A DNA stretch of 64,000 bases from Asterias rubens (taxonomy: Eukaryota; Echinodermata; Asteroidea; Forcipulatida; Asteriidae). Both the position numbers and the translations under genes were made by a program. A model generated the notes under the pieces. The model was not told the origin of the DNA. It was given only the letters and a program-made list of their open reading frames with translations, and made no database searches. How positions within the stretch are numbered: position 1 is the stretch's first letter; each line of letters starts with the position of its first letter. Shown here one piece after another: positions 33,034 to 42,925 of this stretch. The stretch spans positions 4,187,171-4,251,170 of the forward strand of contig NC_047069.1 in NCBI RefSeq assembly GCF_902459465.1, in the 5' to 3' direction.

Positions 33034-33953
33034 AGTGTTCATACCCAATTTTTATTGATAAGTGTTCATACCCAATTTTTATTGATAAGTGTTCATACCC
33101 AATTTTTATTTATAAGTGTTCATACCCAATTTATATTGATAATTGTTATTGATATAAAGTTTTGTACCCAGATTTTATTGTTAAGGGTTCATACCTATTT
33201 TTTATTGACAAGTGTTCATACCCAATTTGTATTAATAAGTGTTCATACCCAATTTGTATTGACAAGTGTTCATACCCAATTTGTATTGACAAGTGTTCAT
33301 ACCCAATTTGTATTGACAAGTGTTCATACCCAATTTGTATTGATAAGTGTTCATACCCAATTTGTATTGATAAGTGTTCATACCCAATTTGTATTGACAA
33401 GTGTTCATACCCAATTTGTATTGACAAGTGTTCATACCCAATTTGTATTGATAAGTGTTCATACCCAATTTGTATTGACAAGTGTTCATACCCAATTTGT
33501 ATTGACAAGTGTTCATACCCAATTTGTATTGATAAGTGTTCATACCCAATTTGTATTGACAAGTGTTCATACCCAATTTGTATTGATAAGTGTTTATACC
33601 CAATTTGTATTGACAAGTGTTCATACCCAATTTGTATTGATAAGTGTTCATACCCAATTTGTATTGACAAGTGTTCATACCCAATTTGTATTGATAGGTG
33701 TTTATACCCAATTTGTATTGACAAGTGTTCATACCCAATTTGTATTGATAAGTGTTCATACCCAATTTGTATTGATAAGTGTTCATACCCAATTTGTATT
33801 GATAAGTGTTTATACCCAATTTGTATTGACAAGTGTTCATACCCAATTTGTATTGATAAGTGTTCATACCCAATTTGTATTGATAAGTGTTCATACCCAA
33901 TTTGTATTGATAAGTGTTCATACCCAATTTGTATTAATAAGTGTTCATACCCA
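33034..33953 (+). repeat. 27-bp minisatellite, ~34 copies
   Basis: The unit is AGTGTTCATACCCAATTTGT plus ATTGAYA, where Y is T or C. Units at 33120-33200 are diverged and the rest are near identical. Because 27 = 9 codons and several frames lack stops, both strands show spurious repetitive ORFs of 230-300 codons (for example a nonapeptide SVHTQFVLT repeat). There is no start context, conserved domain or splice evidence for a protein. Confidence 0.96.
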
Positions 33954-34195
33954 CACTATCTGAAGTACACGTGTATACTACGACTACTTAGGTAATAACA
34001 GCATAATCTCTATGTTAGAGCATGGCGATTGCCAGAAAATTATTCCCGTTGAAAAGAACAAACTTAATAATTGGCCATCCTTGCCCATCGCAATGAGGAA
34101 GCTACTGTCCCCTATAGACTCAACGTGTTAAATCTTCCTGGAGCATTGTGGAGACAACACAAGGATGTCAGTAAGGGAATCGTGCTGAACAATTT

Positions 34196-34612
34196 CTTAA
34201 AGGGTTTTGGTACTTTTTCTATGACACAAACCTCCATACATTCACACTAAACTTACATGGTTTAAAGATAATGACGGTATAAAGCTTCCCTATAAATATT
34301 ACTTGCTGAGGTGCTGTAGTTTTTGAGAAACAAGTAAAACAATTTTACAAGAGTAATTTTCATCTCGTTAGACGGAAATTATTTTAGCATGTACAAGGGA
34401 TTTAGGCGACTCTCCTGAAAACATGACTCTGTGATTTTCACTTTTTTTCTGGAAAAACAAAAACCCTTGCGAACTATAATGAGGCTGAAGTTTCTACATG
34501 TAAATTATATTACCTTACTCTATGATATTACATACACTTCATTCACAGTGAGTAGGGATTCATATCATGGTAAAAAAACTTGATCTACAAGAGATACCAA
34601 CATCCGAATCAG
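34196..34612 (+). mobile_element. Family-3 MITE
   Basis: TTAAAGGGTTTTGGTACTTT to TTGATCTACAAGAGATACC, with AAAGCTTCCCTATAAATATT and GTGAGTAGGGATTCATATCA inside. Confidence 0.75.
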
Positions 34613-34726
34613 AGACAGAGAGTTGACATTAAAGATGTAATCTCTTCACATTTTTTCTGATCATTTTATTGTATACATTTGTACCTTTCACCTACACACA
34701 TCGTGAGTAATTTCAGTAAGAGTCGG

Positions 34727-35113
34727 TTAAAGGCAGTGGACACTATTAGTAAATACTCAAAATAATTATTAGTATAAAGCCTTTCTTGGTGACAAGTAAT
34801 GGGGAGAGGTTGATAGTATAAAACATTGTGAGAAACGGCTCCCTATGAAGTGACGTAGTTTTCGAGAAAGAAGTGTTTTTCTGCAATTTTTGATTTCGAG
34901 ACCTCAGACTTAGAATTTGAGGTCTCGAAATCAAGCATCTGAAAGCACACAACTTCGTGTGACAAGGGTGTTTCTTCTTTCATTATTATCTCGCAACTTC
35001 GACGACCAATTGAGCTAAAATTTTCACAGGTTTGATATTTTATGCATATGTTGAGATACACCAAGTGAGAAGACTGGTCTTGGACATTTACCAATAGTAT
35101 CCAGTGTCTTTAA
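34727..35113 (-). mobile_element. Family-1 MITE 38 bp upstream of exon 4
   Basis: TTAAAGGCAGTGGACACTATT to ATAGTATCCAGTGTCTTTAA. The right TTAA (35110-35113) lies 37 bases before the exon-4 boundary, so it inserted close to the branch-point region. Confidence 0.85.
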
Positions 35114-35150
35114 CAATAATCATATTTGTCTTGCAACTTGTTCTTAACAG

Positions 35151-35320
35151 ATTTATCAGGAAGAGATGAACCTGATAATGATTGTGAAGGAGTATCAACT
35201 AGTCAACATATGCAACTCACCATGACAACCATCAACCAATCACATCCTGATAGTCCACCTGTCACAAAGACCTACCACACACACCGTCCTCTTCTTCATA
35301 TGCAACTTCCAAATACACCA
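35151..35320 (+). CDS. MFSD6-like transporter, exon 4 (cytosolic tail)
   Basis: Residues ~597-653, hydrophilic C-terminal tail: (D)LSGRDEPDNDCEGVSTS, QLTMTTINQSHPDSPPVTK, ending HMQLPNTP. Acceptor TTCTTAACAG and donor GTAAGTAC. The two leading bases complete the Asp codon left by exon 3, and the exon ends in phase 0. No domain, low complexity and rich in S/T/P, consistent with a regulatory tail. Support is splice consensus and frame continuity, not sequence conservation I can recognise. Confidence 0.75.
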
Positions 35321-35642
35321 GTAAGTACAGCCGACTTAATAGTGGCTTCTTATAGACGATGTGACCTCTGACGCACTCAAAAACCATAACATGATTCGCG
35401 CACACACCGCCGAGCAAAACCTTTTTATTTTGGCAGCCAGCTAGAAAGTACATGCAATCTTACCATGACTACGCGTCTTTTTGCCCGCGAAATATGACGT
35501 GTACAGTGTTTTGTCAACAGAGGGCGGTTTAAATGTAAACATAGGTCACATCGTCTATACATGTAGCGATCATATCTGTCACTCATGGCTCCTGGTGCTG
35601 TACAGTAGTTCCTGCAAGGTATGTCGGACTACTTTTGAATTA

Positions 35643-35848
35643 TGACATCTTGGCTCAATTTCATAGAGCTGCTTAAGCAGAAAATATTGCTTAATAACGC
35701 TTTGCTTAGCAGAAATGAGCAGGATGCCAGTCACAAATTGTACATGTGACAAGATAGTTTGGCTGGTAACCTTATTTTGGTAAGCATATTTTTGTTAAGC
35801 TACTTCTTGTGCCTAAGCATTTCAATACTATGAAATTGGGCCCTAATC
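35643..35848. mobile_element. Foldback element with GGGCCCAATTTCAT ends
   Basis: CTCAATTTCATAGAGCTGCTTAAGC at the left and ATGAAATTGGGCCC at the right. AAGCAGAAAATATTGCTTA self-pairs. Same family as 16.3, 45.9 and 60.0 kb. Confidence 0.75.
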
Positions 35849-35861
35849 CTTAGCACCAAGT

Positions 35862-36139
35862 AATGGTTTACAAGGTGCTGTGGTGCAATATGCTGCCAAT
35901 CAAACCAGGAACACAGGTCGAACCCCTTCTCTTTTCGATAAGTGCACTGGGTTCTTTTAAGTGCTTAAAAACAACACGCAAGACCAACAGCTTTTTGTCT
36001 CATCCGAAGGACGAAGCATCATGGTTGAGTGTCTTGCTTAAGGACACAGGTGTCATTATTGGGACTATAAGAGTCCACACTCTGCTTGTCAGAAACATCA
36101 GATTGAGTCCGGTGTTCTTAACCGCTAGGCTATAACACG
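35862..36139 (-). mobile_element. tRNA-Leu/Ser-like SINE (family L), short
   Basis: Minus-strand box A TAGCCTAGCGGTTAAGAAC (~36130), CTTAAGCAAGACAC and AAGTGCACTT, ending near GCACCTTGTAAACC. Box B is decayed. Confidence 0.7.
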
Positions 36140-36189
36140 CAATTAAGGGCATTATAATGTTCTTTTTACTTTTATCTGATTTCCATCTC

Positions 36190-36400
36190 TTATAAAATAA
36201 TTTGGGGTTGAACAAAGAGAAATTAAATAGAGTAGGATTTGACCTCTAGATTAACGTGCCGACGCTCTACCAACTGAGCTTTCTAGCCTTTGTTTTTTTG
36301 CAGTCTCCCTTTTAATGTCGATATCTTTGTTTGAGGGTGCCAGTCAGAAGCAATACCATTAACTGTATTGTAGCCAGGGATCACACCCGAGTTTACAATA
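36190..36400 (-). mobile_element. tRNA-derived SINE (family G)
   Basis: Minus strand: AGCTCAGTTGGTAGAGCGTC box A (~36270), GAGGTCAAATCC box B region and the GGTGTGATCCCTGGCTACAA 5' extension (~36375). Confidence 0.7.
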
Positions 36401-36639
36401 CAACCTTGGAAGCTGCAGCCAATGTGTTATGGCAGAGTGAATGTGTATACACAGTAGTGTGCATTTTTTCTTATTGGTTGAAAAGAAGAAAAGTTAACTG
36501 GAAATGCATGAGCGAACTCGAGCCTGCGCCGTCTGACATGCTGAGGCTTTGGCCCTAATGTTGGCAGGTCTCCCTAGTCAATACCCTTGTTGTCTGGCAA
36601 TTCCAGTCAGAAGCCATTACCTGGTTGCACCGTAAACTT

Positions 36640-36850
36640 GGGTGTGATCTGTGGTTGCCAGTACATGGCAGTTTCAGGTTGACTGGCTTCTGGCTGGCAC
36701 CCCTGAACAACGTTACTGTCAAATAGGGAGAAACCATAGGGCTAGATAGCTCATTTGGGAGAGCCCTGGCACATTATTCTGGATGTCGCCGGTTCAAGTG
36801 CCGCTCTCTGCAATTAATTTGTCTTTTTGTTTAACCCAAAATTGTATAAA
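36640..36850 (+). mobile_element. tRNA-derived SINE (family G)
   Basis: GGGTGTGATCTGTGGTTGCC extension, TAGATAGCTCATTTGGGAGA box A and CCGGTTCAAGTGCC box B. Confidence 0.7.
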
Positions 36851-37194
36851 CCATCCTCAGTTAGTTTCCCTTGTGGTTTACTACTGGAAAGTTAAAATCA
36901 AAAGTGGCATCCCCAAAGGTCATCCCTGCTGCTGCTTTCCAGCAGTCATGGTGCAAGACATTTGGTCTACTTGGTCAACCTCTATGGTAATACATTTGGC
37001 CCCATACACTCAACGCTACACACGTCGCGACTATTCCATCGATAGAGGGCGTTTCTGTAAGCTGCGATCCTGCCAGCAAGTTGGTTTGAGTGTGGTTTGA
37101 TGGGGAGATCTGGAAGTTTTCCAACAGGGCCTGCTATTCATCGATAGTAAAGTTGGCGAGGAGAAGAGGATTAGGGGATCGCAATAGTTGAGTG

Positions 37195-37440
37195 GTGATA
37201 GTTGCACCAAGTCTACTTCCCAGGTTGTATCTAACACTTGATTGTTATCCCTCACTTTACAGCAGTTACATGTTGAATGTCTTCTGACTGGCACCTCGCA
37301 ATAAAAATATTGACAACATAAGAAGACCATCAAAATGAGCGCTAGACTGCTCAGAGCCCCGGCACATTAACTTGGAAGTCGCAGCTACAAGGCACGCTCT
37401 AGTAAAACAATTGCTTGATTAATCTAAAATTCAGGGGAAG
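37195..37440 (+). mobile_element. tRNA-derived SINE (family G), diverged
   Basis: CTTCTGACTGGCACCTCGCA, AGCGCTAGACTGCTCAGAGC and a decayed box B (CAGCTACAAGGCACGC). Confidence 0.6.
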
Positions 37441-37996
37441 TGATTTCTCTGTTTTTAACCACAAGTACAATTGTTGTTTTGTTTTTTTGTGTTTTTACAA
37501 GTAAAAAAAAAAAGGGAGATAAAACCATAGAGAATGCACGAGATTACAGAGTAGGTTTTTAAAAACCAAAGATAAATTTATGTACATGTGTAAGCAGGCT
37601 TCGCGCTCACAAGCTTTTGCGCTCTCTCAAGTTTTCATGCTTTGAGCTCACTATTTTGTTATAAAGCCTATCACATCCCTGAAATATAGAAGGCACACTA
37701 CCGTGACTACTTTATATATCACACAGGGACCTTGACTCAAAAAAAAAGGCACGACCAAGATTGTTTCTGATAATGACGTCGGGTGAATTGGGTCAAATTG
37801 TATGGTCAGACCTTGTACTCTATTGAGCTTTCCAATGTTTTTTCCAAGGGCCAAGTATTACAAGTAAACATGTTCATGTGTTGTAGCGCCTTGAACGTCA
37901 CTGAGTGTCACGTATAGTGATGCATATGAGCTATATATAAGAAGCCACTATTGTTAGTATCAACTTTGAGACATTTTAGTACTGTCTACTTCTGTA

Positions 37997-38311
37997 TAAC
38001 AATAATAATATTCAGTTTTTATATAGTGCTTAGCCCTGGTCACTGGGCCTTAAGTCATTCCTTAAACCATCTCAGCTCCCTGGTGAGTATACAGCCTGTG
38101 CAAAAAATATGCGCTACTCGGCTAAATCAATCACAAGAACCATCTCTGCCCTCACAGGTACCCATTTACCACTGGTTGGAGAGAAGCAATTATAGTTAAG
38201 TGTCTTGCTCAGGGACACAAGTGTCACAACCAGGATTCGAACCCACACTCTGCTGAGCAGAATCAACAGAGCTTGAATTCGGAACTCTTATCCACTCGGC
38301 CACGACACCCC
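37997..38311 (-). mobile_element. tRNA-Leu/Ser-like SINE (family L), well preserved
   Basis: Minus strand: TGGCCGAGTGGATAAGAGT box A, GGGTTCGAATCC box B, CTGAGCAAGACACTTAAC, then GTATACTCACCAGGGAGCTG and GCACTATATAAAAACTGAAT with an ATT tail. The tail is the same as in the family G SINE at 5.9-6.4 kb. Confidence 0.88.
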
Positions 38312-38387
38312 ATAAGTGTCATGTAAATACTATTGAAGCCATATCTGATTCTCTCATTTATCTCTCTCTCTCTCTTTATCCTACCAG

Positions 38388-38582
38388 GATTCCCCTGATG
38401 ATGATGACAACACATCTCCAGGCTGCTCCAGTCTCTCCAAGCTACTCACCATGGAGGATCGACTCCCAGCTCTCGGACAAGAAGTCTTAGAGATGAGAGA
38501 AGGTCGACCACCAGTAGTTGGTGAAGAGTCTGATGAGCGTTGTGAAGATCGAAGTAACAAGGGCAAGCAAACTATGGTGTAG
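38388..38582 (+). CDS. MFSD6-like transporter, last exon with stop
   Basis: Final 64 residues plus TAG (38580-38582). It starts DSPDDDDNTSPGCSSLSKL after the acceptor CTACCAG and continues LTMEDRLPALGQEVLEMREG. Phase 0 to phase 0 joining with exon 4 keeps the frame. The last codons (CEDRSNKGKQTMV) are copy 1 of a 47-bp tandem repeat that continues beyond the stop, so the C-terminus itself is repeat-derived or gave rise to the repeat. The tail is acidic then mixed, with no domain. A different last exon or alternative splicing cannot be excluded without transcripts. Confidence 0.75.
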   Translation, partial: DSPDDDDNTSPGCSSLSKLLTMEDRLPALGQEVLEMREGRPPVVGEESDERCEDRSNKGKQTMV

Positions 38583-39292
38583 ATCATTGTGAAGATCGAA
38601 GTAACAAGGGCAAGCAGACTATGGTGTAGATCATTGTGAAGATCGAAGTAACAAGGGCAAGCAGACTATGGTGTAGATCATTGTGAAGATCGAAGTAACA
38701 AGGGCAAGCAGACTAAGGTGTAGATCATTGTGAAGATCGAAGTAACAAGGGCAAGCAGACTATGGTGTAGATCATTGTGAAGATCGAAGTAACAAGGGCA
38801 AGCAGACTAAGGTGTAGATCATTGTGAAGATCGAAGTAACAAGGGCAAGCAGACTAAGGTGTAGATCATTGTGAAGATCGAAGTAACAAGGGCAAGCAGA
38901 CTATGGTGTAGATCATTGTGAAGATCGAAGTAACAAGGGCAAGCAGACTAAGGTGTAGATCATTGTGAAGATCGAAGTAACAAGGGCAAGCAGACTAAGG
39001 TGTAGATCATTGTGAAGATCGAAGTAACAAGGGCAAGCAGACTATGGTGTAGATCATTGTGAAGATCGAAGTAACAAGGGCAAGCAGACTAAGGTGTAGA
39101 TCATTGTGAAGATCGAAGTAACAAGTGCAAGCAGACTATGGTGTAGATCATTGTGAAGATCGAAGTAACCAGGGCAAGCAGACTAAGGTGTAGATCATTG
39201 TGAAGATCGAAGTAACAAGGGCAAGCAAACTATGGTGTAGATCATTGTGAAGATCGAAGTAACAAGGGCAAGCAAACTATGGTGTAGATTTC
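38541..39292 (+). repeat. 47-bp minisatellite x16 overlapping the MFSD6-like stop codon
   Basis: Sixteen exact-period units start at 38541 (TGTGAAGATCGAAGTAACAA, GGGCAAGCA, then RACTATGG or RACTAAGG, then TGTAGATCAT). Copy 1 encodes the last 13 residues and the TAG; copies 2-16 lie in the presumptive 3' UTR or flank. Unit variants are T/A in ACTATGG/ACTAAGG and A/G in GCAAACT/GCAGACT. Confidence 0.97.
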
Positions 39293-40080
39293 AATATTTT
39301 TTCTTTTTGGGACACGTGAATTTTAAGCGTTTAAATTTATTATTCTTGGTGAAGTAAGCTAATGGGAATTTGAGGCATTGTATGGTGAGGTAAAATATTT
39401 GGTTTGCGGTAATACCATGTGTGTATCTACTTGCTGGGTAGATTATGTTCTTAGAGAACTTGTCTTGCTTTATATTCTGCTACCCCAGAGTAGATTTTGG
39501 GAATGCGGGAGACTTTTCTACTACCCCGAAGTAGATTTTTGGAATATCAGAGACAATTCTCAGAAAAATGGCCCAGACTATTAAGGATGTGATGACTAAA
39601 GCAGGCTAGGTGAAACATTGAGACCAATTAAGAACTCACTCCAATTCAGTAAAATTATAACGAGAAGTCCCCTTGATTCACTAAGCGAGAGTAGTCCCGG
39701 CCGATTTCCTGGCAGGTAGATCTACCCATGGTGTTACTGCAAACCGAGGTTAAACTTACTGTTATTTAGATTTTAATGAAGATCTTGCATATAGGGGCAG
39801 CAACCTCTAAGCTTGGTTCCTGTGTGTCAAACAAATATAAGAACTTCAAGTCAAATTTAGCAATCATCAAGTTGATTGGTCTGAGGTCACCTCGGACGAC
39901 CAATCAAAACACAGATATGGAAAGCTTACTTTCGGTCGTCTACATGCTGTGTGTCGTCCACATGTGTATTATGTATACCATGTATACAGTACACTATGCA
40001 TGCACGAGGTACTTGCATGTAATTGGTGTAGAATTTTACTGCGTATCTCTATGTGAAATGAATAAGGGAATCAATGTGTG
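39293..40080. other. Downstream flank of the MFSD6-like gene
   Basis: Probable rest of the 3' UTR; no clear polyadenylation signal identified. A ~45-bp unit (TACCCCAGAGTAGATTTT / TACCCCGAAGTAGATTTT) occurs twice at 39480-39550. No gene. Confidence 0.5.
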
Positions 40081-41001
40081 GTGAAGAGGTTTTCAACTAG
40101 TGGTATAATCCCAACGAGGCCTGGTTCTTGATAATTTTACCGAGACGAAGTCAAGGTGAATTATCAACAACCAGGCCTCGGCAGGTTTAAGCCACTAGTT
40201 GAAAACTGATTCAACACACTTTGATTCCCATTCATAAATACCTTTTCGGTCAAAAACATCATACCTTTTTGGTCAAAAAGTAAAATAAATGCAAAAATTA
40301 TAATTGTTTAATGATTTCTTTCAGCACAACACCCCTCCAGCTTTGAAATGGTAAAGCCCTCCGCCGCCCTTGGGTAAACGACTCCTTATAAGGGAATGCT
40401 GTGCATGTTGCGCGTATCGCGTGATGTGGCACAACTTTCTTCCCTATTAGGACACCATTAATAACATACATGTACACCATACTTGGGTTTGTGTTGGTTT
40501 ATTGTGGCACTGCGGCTGCCTGTCTAAAACCAGGCGCCCTCTAATCACAATCCTCTTCTCATTAGTCTTAACTAAGACAGGACAACTGTTGTACGCCGGC
40601 TACGAAAAACCCTGTGGGAAACGTAGGTCTGATCCATGCATTACAACTCACCCCAGACAGGGCTTGTCCTAGTAAACTTTACTTATTTCGGAAAATTAGC
40701 TTTTAACCAAAAACTAAGTATGCTTACACACAGTAGAAATTTCTCTTTAATTTTTGACTACCTCAACAAAGCAGAATTTAATTAATAAGAACTTATACAT
40801 CTTGTTGTTACATTTCACAATAGAAAGATATTAACTAACAGTTATTTGATTTGTTTGCTTTATTTTCTTTATCTTTTTTGTTACGGTTTTTACGATTATC
40901 AATGGTTTAAACAGTTAAATTGATTACTCTTAGGAAAAACAATAAATTTACATTTCTTTTACTGGATTTTTAACCTTGAAAATCCGTTGTTTTTAATACT
41001 T

Positions 41002-42006
41002 TCATAGGCCAAGGGACTTTGTCACTGACAACAAATCTCTTTGACTATCCTTGACGTACCCATCTTTTGCATTTTCGCACTTCCACCTACCGTGCCTCTT
41101 AAACAATCTGTCTGGGACACCTGATTGGGCGGCCACCGTGGCCCCACCTGCTCTTAAGCTGTGTACCCCATACTTGGACACATCCTCAACTAAGGGACGA
41201 ATGGCATCTAATACAATCTCTCTGACACGGGTGTATGACATAGGTTGGTTAGCTTCTCGGAGCTTGTAACCTCCTTTCACTTTGGACAAGCTACGGAATA
41301 AAAAAGACTCTGGGATTTTGATCTGTGCTAACAAAATATATTTATTAAGTATTTCTACTGGACAATATCTAGTATAAGATTTACTGATGACGACGGACCT
41401 TCCTCTATGATATATATCGGTTTTACTTGATGGGATGAACAGTGTTAAACCTTGCTGGTTGAATGTGATATGACTCAATTTTATTGACACTAGCTCGTTA
41501 AACCTAAGAAAACCTGTGTATGCTAGAAGACACATAGCTACGGTCCTTAGACTTGAAAGGTCTGCTACTGTGATTTCGGAAGATTGTTTTAATTGCATAT
41601 CTACAATATCTCTCAAAATGGCTGGGGTAATTGGCTCTTTTTTCTCTATGGGCTTTGCGAGTGACCTTTTTAGACCCTCACTTGTATATTTTACCAGAGG
41701 CATCTGAGTAGGGTCATTAGCCCCAGCTATTCTGTGCGCCCATGATATAGCTGAGATGGCACTGATTATTGGAGCTGATGAACTACATGTATGGCTGAGG
41801 TAGACTAAGTACAATGAAATGTGGTAGGGATCTGCCTCAATGGGTTTCATATCATATTGGTTGCCCATGCTGACCATTTATTGAAGGCATATGAATAAGA
41901 CTTAACTGTAGAGTCTGCTCTAGACTTCAAGATTATGTCCGGTAGCTCCTCAGCAAGTTTCCTCAGATCCTTGCTTGTGTCTTGTCTCTTTTCCGCCCAA
42001 AAATCG
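41002..42006 (-). pseudogene. Tyrosine recombinase of the DIRS-type element
   Basis: The C-terminal catalytic domain is intact from about 41860 down to 41002, with the full active-site set: Arg in GFLRFNEL, Lys in SSKTD, HSLR (His and Arg), His in RHGRW and Tyr in KDGYVKD. Recombinases of this type integrate circular cDNA without target duplication. The N-terminal core-binding part (DFWAEKRQDTSKDLRKL... KSYSYAFNKW) lies upstream in a different frame, starting at a splice-acceptor-like site (42006). A single-base loss near 41856 separates the two. The catalytic half is unusually well preserved. Confidence 0.88.
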
Positions 42007-42091
42007 CTGTGGAAGATTAACTATAGATAAAAGAATAAACGGCACTTAATTTGTGTTAATATTGTGTTGTCATATAACTATTCTTCTTTAC
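42007..42091 (-). other. Candidate spliceosomal intron inside the DIRS-type element
   Basis: On the minus strand, 85 bp run from GTAAAG (42091-42086) to TTCCACAG (ends 42007). Reading through gives an immediate stop after RNase H (LDFKRV-stop). Removing the segment joins ...KRV to DFWAEK in frame and in phase, exactly where the recombinase N-terminus begins. A pyrimidine-rich tract precedes the acceptor. Confidence 0.6.
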
Positions 42092-42925
42092 ACTCGTTTA
42101 AAGTCTAGCCTCACTGCTAGGATCCGACTTCTGACAATATTGCCAATGGACTCCTTATTTCCTCCTCTGACTGGAATAAATATTCCCCATTCCTTGGGAA
42201 GTTCATAAACTTCCACCACTGCTCTTGCTGGATTATAACCATCTGGGTAGAGCATGGGCCAAAAAGGCGCCGAGTACCAACATGGACATATCAATGTCCC
42301 AATAGCTCTTGTGTTTTGCATATGCTTCAAAACTCTGGGTACCAATGAGATAGGTGGAACCACCCAGTTGTTTTCCAAAAACCAATCAACCGTGAATGTA
42401 TCTATAGCTTCGCAACCCGGATTCCAATATCTGGAATTGAATCTGGGAGTTTTGTTGTTGTAATAACTGGCAAATCTATCCACGGTGTGAGGACCCCATA
42501 GTTCATCAAGGAACGAAAAGATATGATTTGAAACAGCCCAATTGTCTTGATCTAAAATTCTGCTGAGATTATCTGCTCTCTCGTTCTCTGACCTTGGGAC
42601 CCATTCCATTTCAATATGTATATTATGGACCAAACATGTCTGGCAAATACTCAAGGCAATGTCTTGCAAATCTCTCTTCATACTTCCTCTGGTTGTAATT
42701 CTGGAAACAGCCTGGTTATCTGTAAACCACTTGGTCCTTCGGCAGGACAGCTTTTTTACAAGGGACTTCAGAACTATATCTACCGCCTTCAGCTCTCTCC
42801 AAGTAGAGCTCTTTAGGGAATCTATTCTATTCCACATACCTTGTACTGTTCCTTCACCTGTATCTACTAAATACCCACCATAACCTGTGGAGCTTGCATC
42901 TGAATACACAATTTGTGAGCATTCT
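42092..42925 (-). pseudogene. RNase H domain of the DIRS-type element
   Basis: Catalytic acidic residues are all present: Asp in VYSDASSTGYGG, Glu in WRELKAVD, Asp in FTDNQA and Asp in SENERADNLSR. A DIRS-typical C-terminal extension follows (WGPHTVDRFAS...PRFNSRYWNPG...WVVPPISLVPRVL). It is separated from the RT by a one-base frame break in the A-rich run near 42925-42935. In intact elements RT and RNase H are one polyprotein. Confidence 0.88.

Larger units (their letters stand above)
15933..35150 (+). other. MFSD6-like intron 3 (19.2 kb)
   Basis: No independent gene recognised. The intron is almost entirely repeats: three SINEs, about a dozen MITE copies, two LINE 3' remnants, foldback hairpins, a 32-bp higher-order array and a 27-bp minisatellite. 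Stretches at 28360-29700 and 30120-31660 contain only short, unsupported open frames. Confidence 0.7.
35321..38387 (+). other. MFSD6-like intron 4
   Basis: 3.07-kb intron (GTAAGT ... ATCCTACCAG) filled with SINE copies of families L and G and a GGGCCC foldback. The polypyrimidine tract before exon 5 is a CT dinucleotide run (38350-38375). Confidence 0.75.

Noticed and set aside
33055-33995. Repetitive 230-300-codon ORFs on both strands
   Set aside because: Artefact of a 27-bp (nine-codon) tandem repeat lacking stops; antisense frames are equally open.
38541-39292. Direct-repeat array considered as a CRISPR
   Set aside because: Contiguous tandem 47-bp units with no unique spacers, in a eukaryotic gene. 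The same reasoning excludes the 31-, 27- and 32-bp arrays.
41050-41707. Opposite-strand ORFs over the recombinase
   Set aside because: Antisense of a well-conserved catalytic domain.
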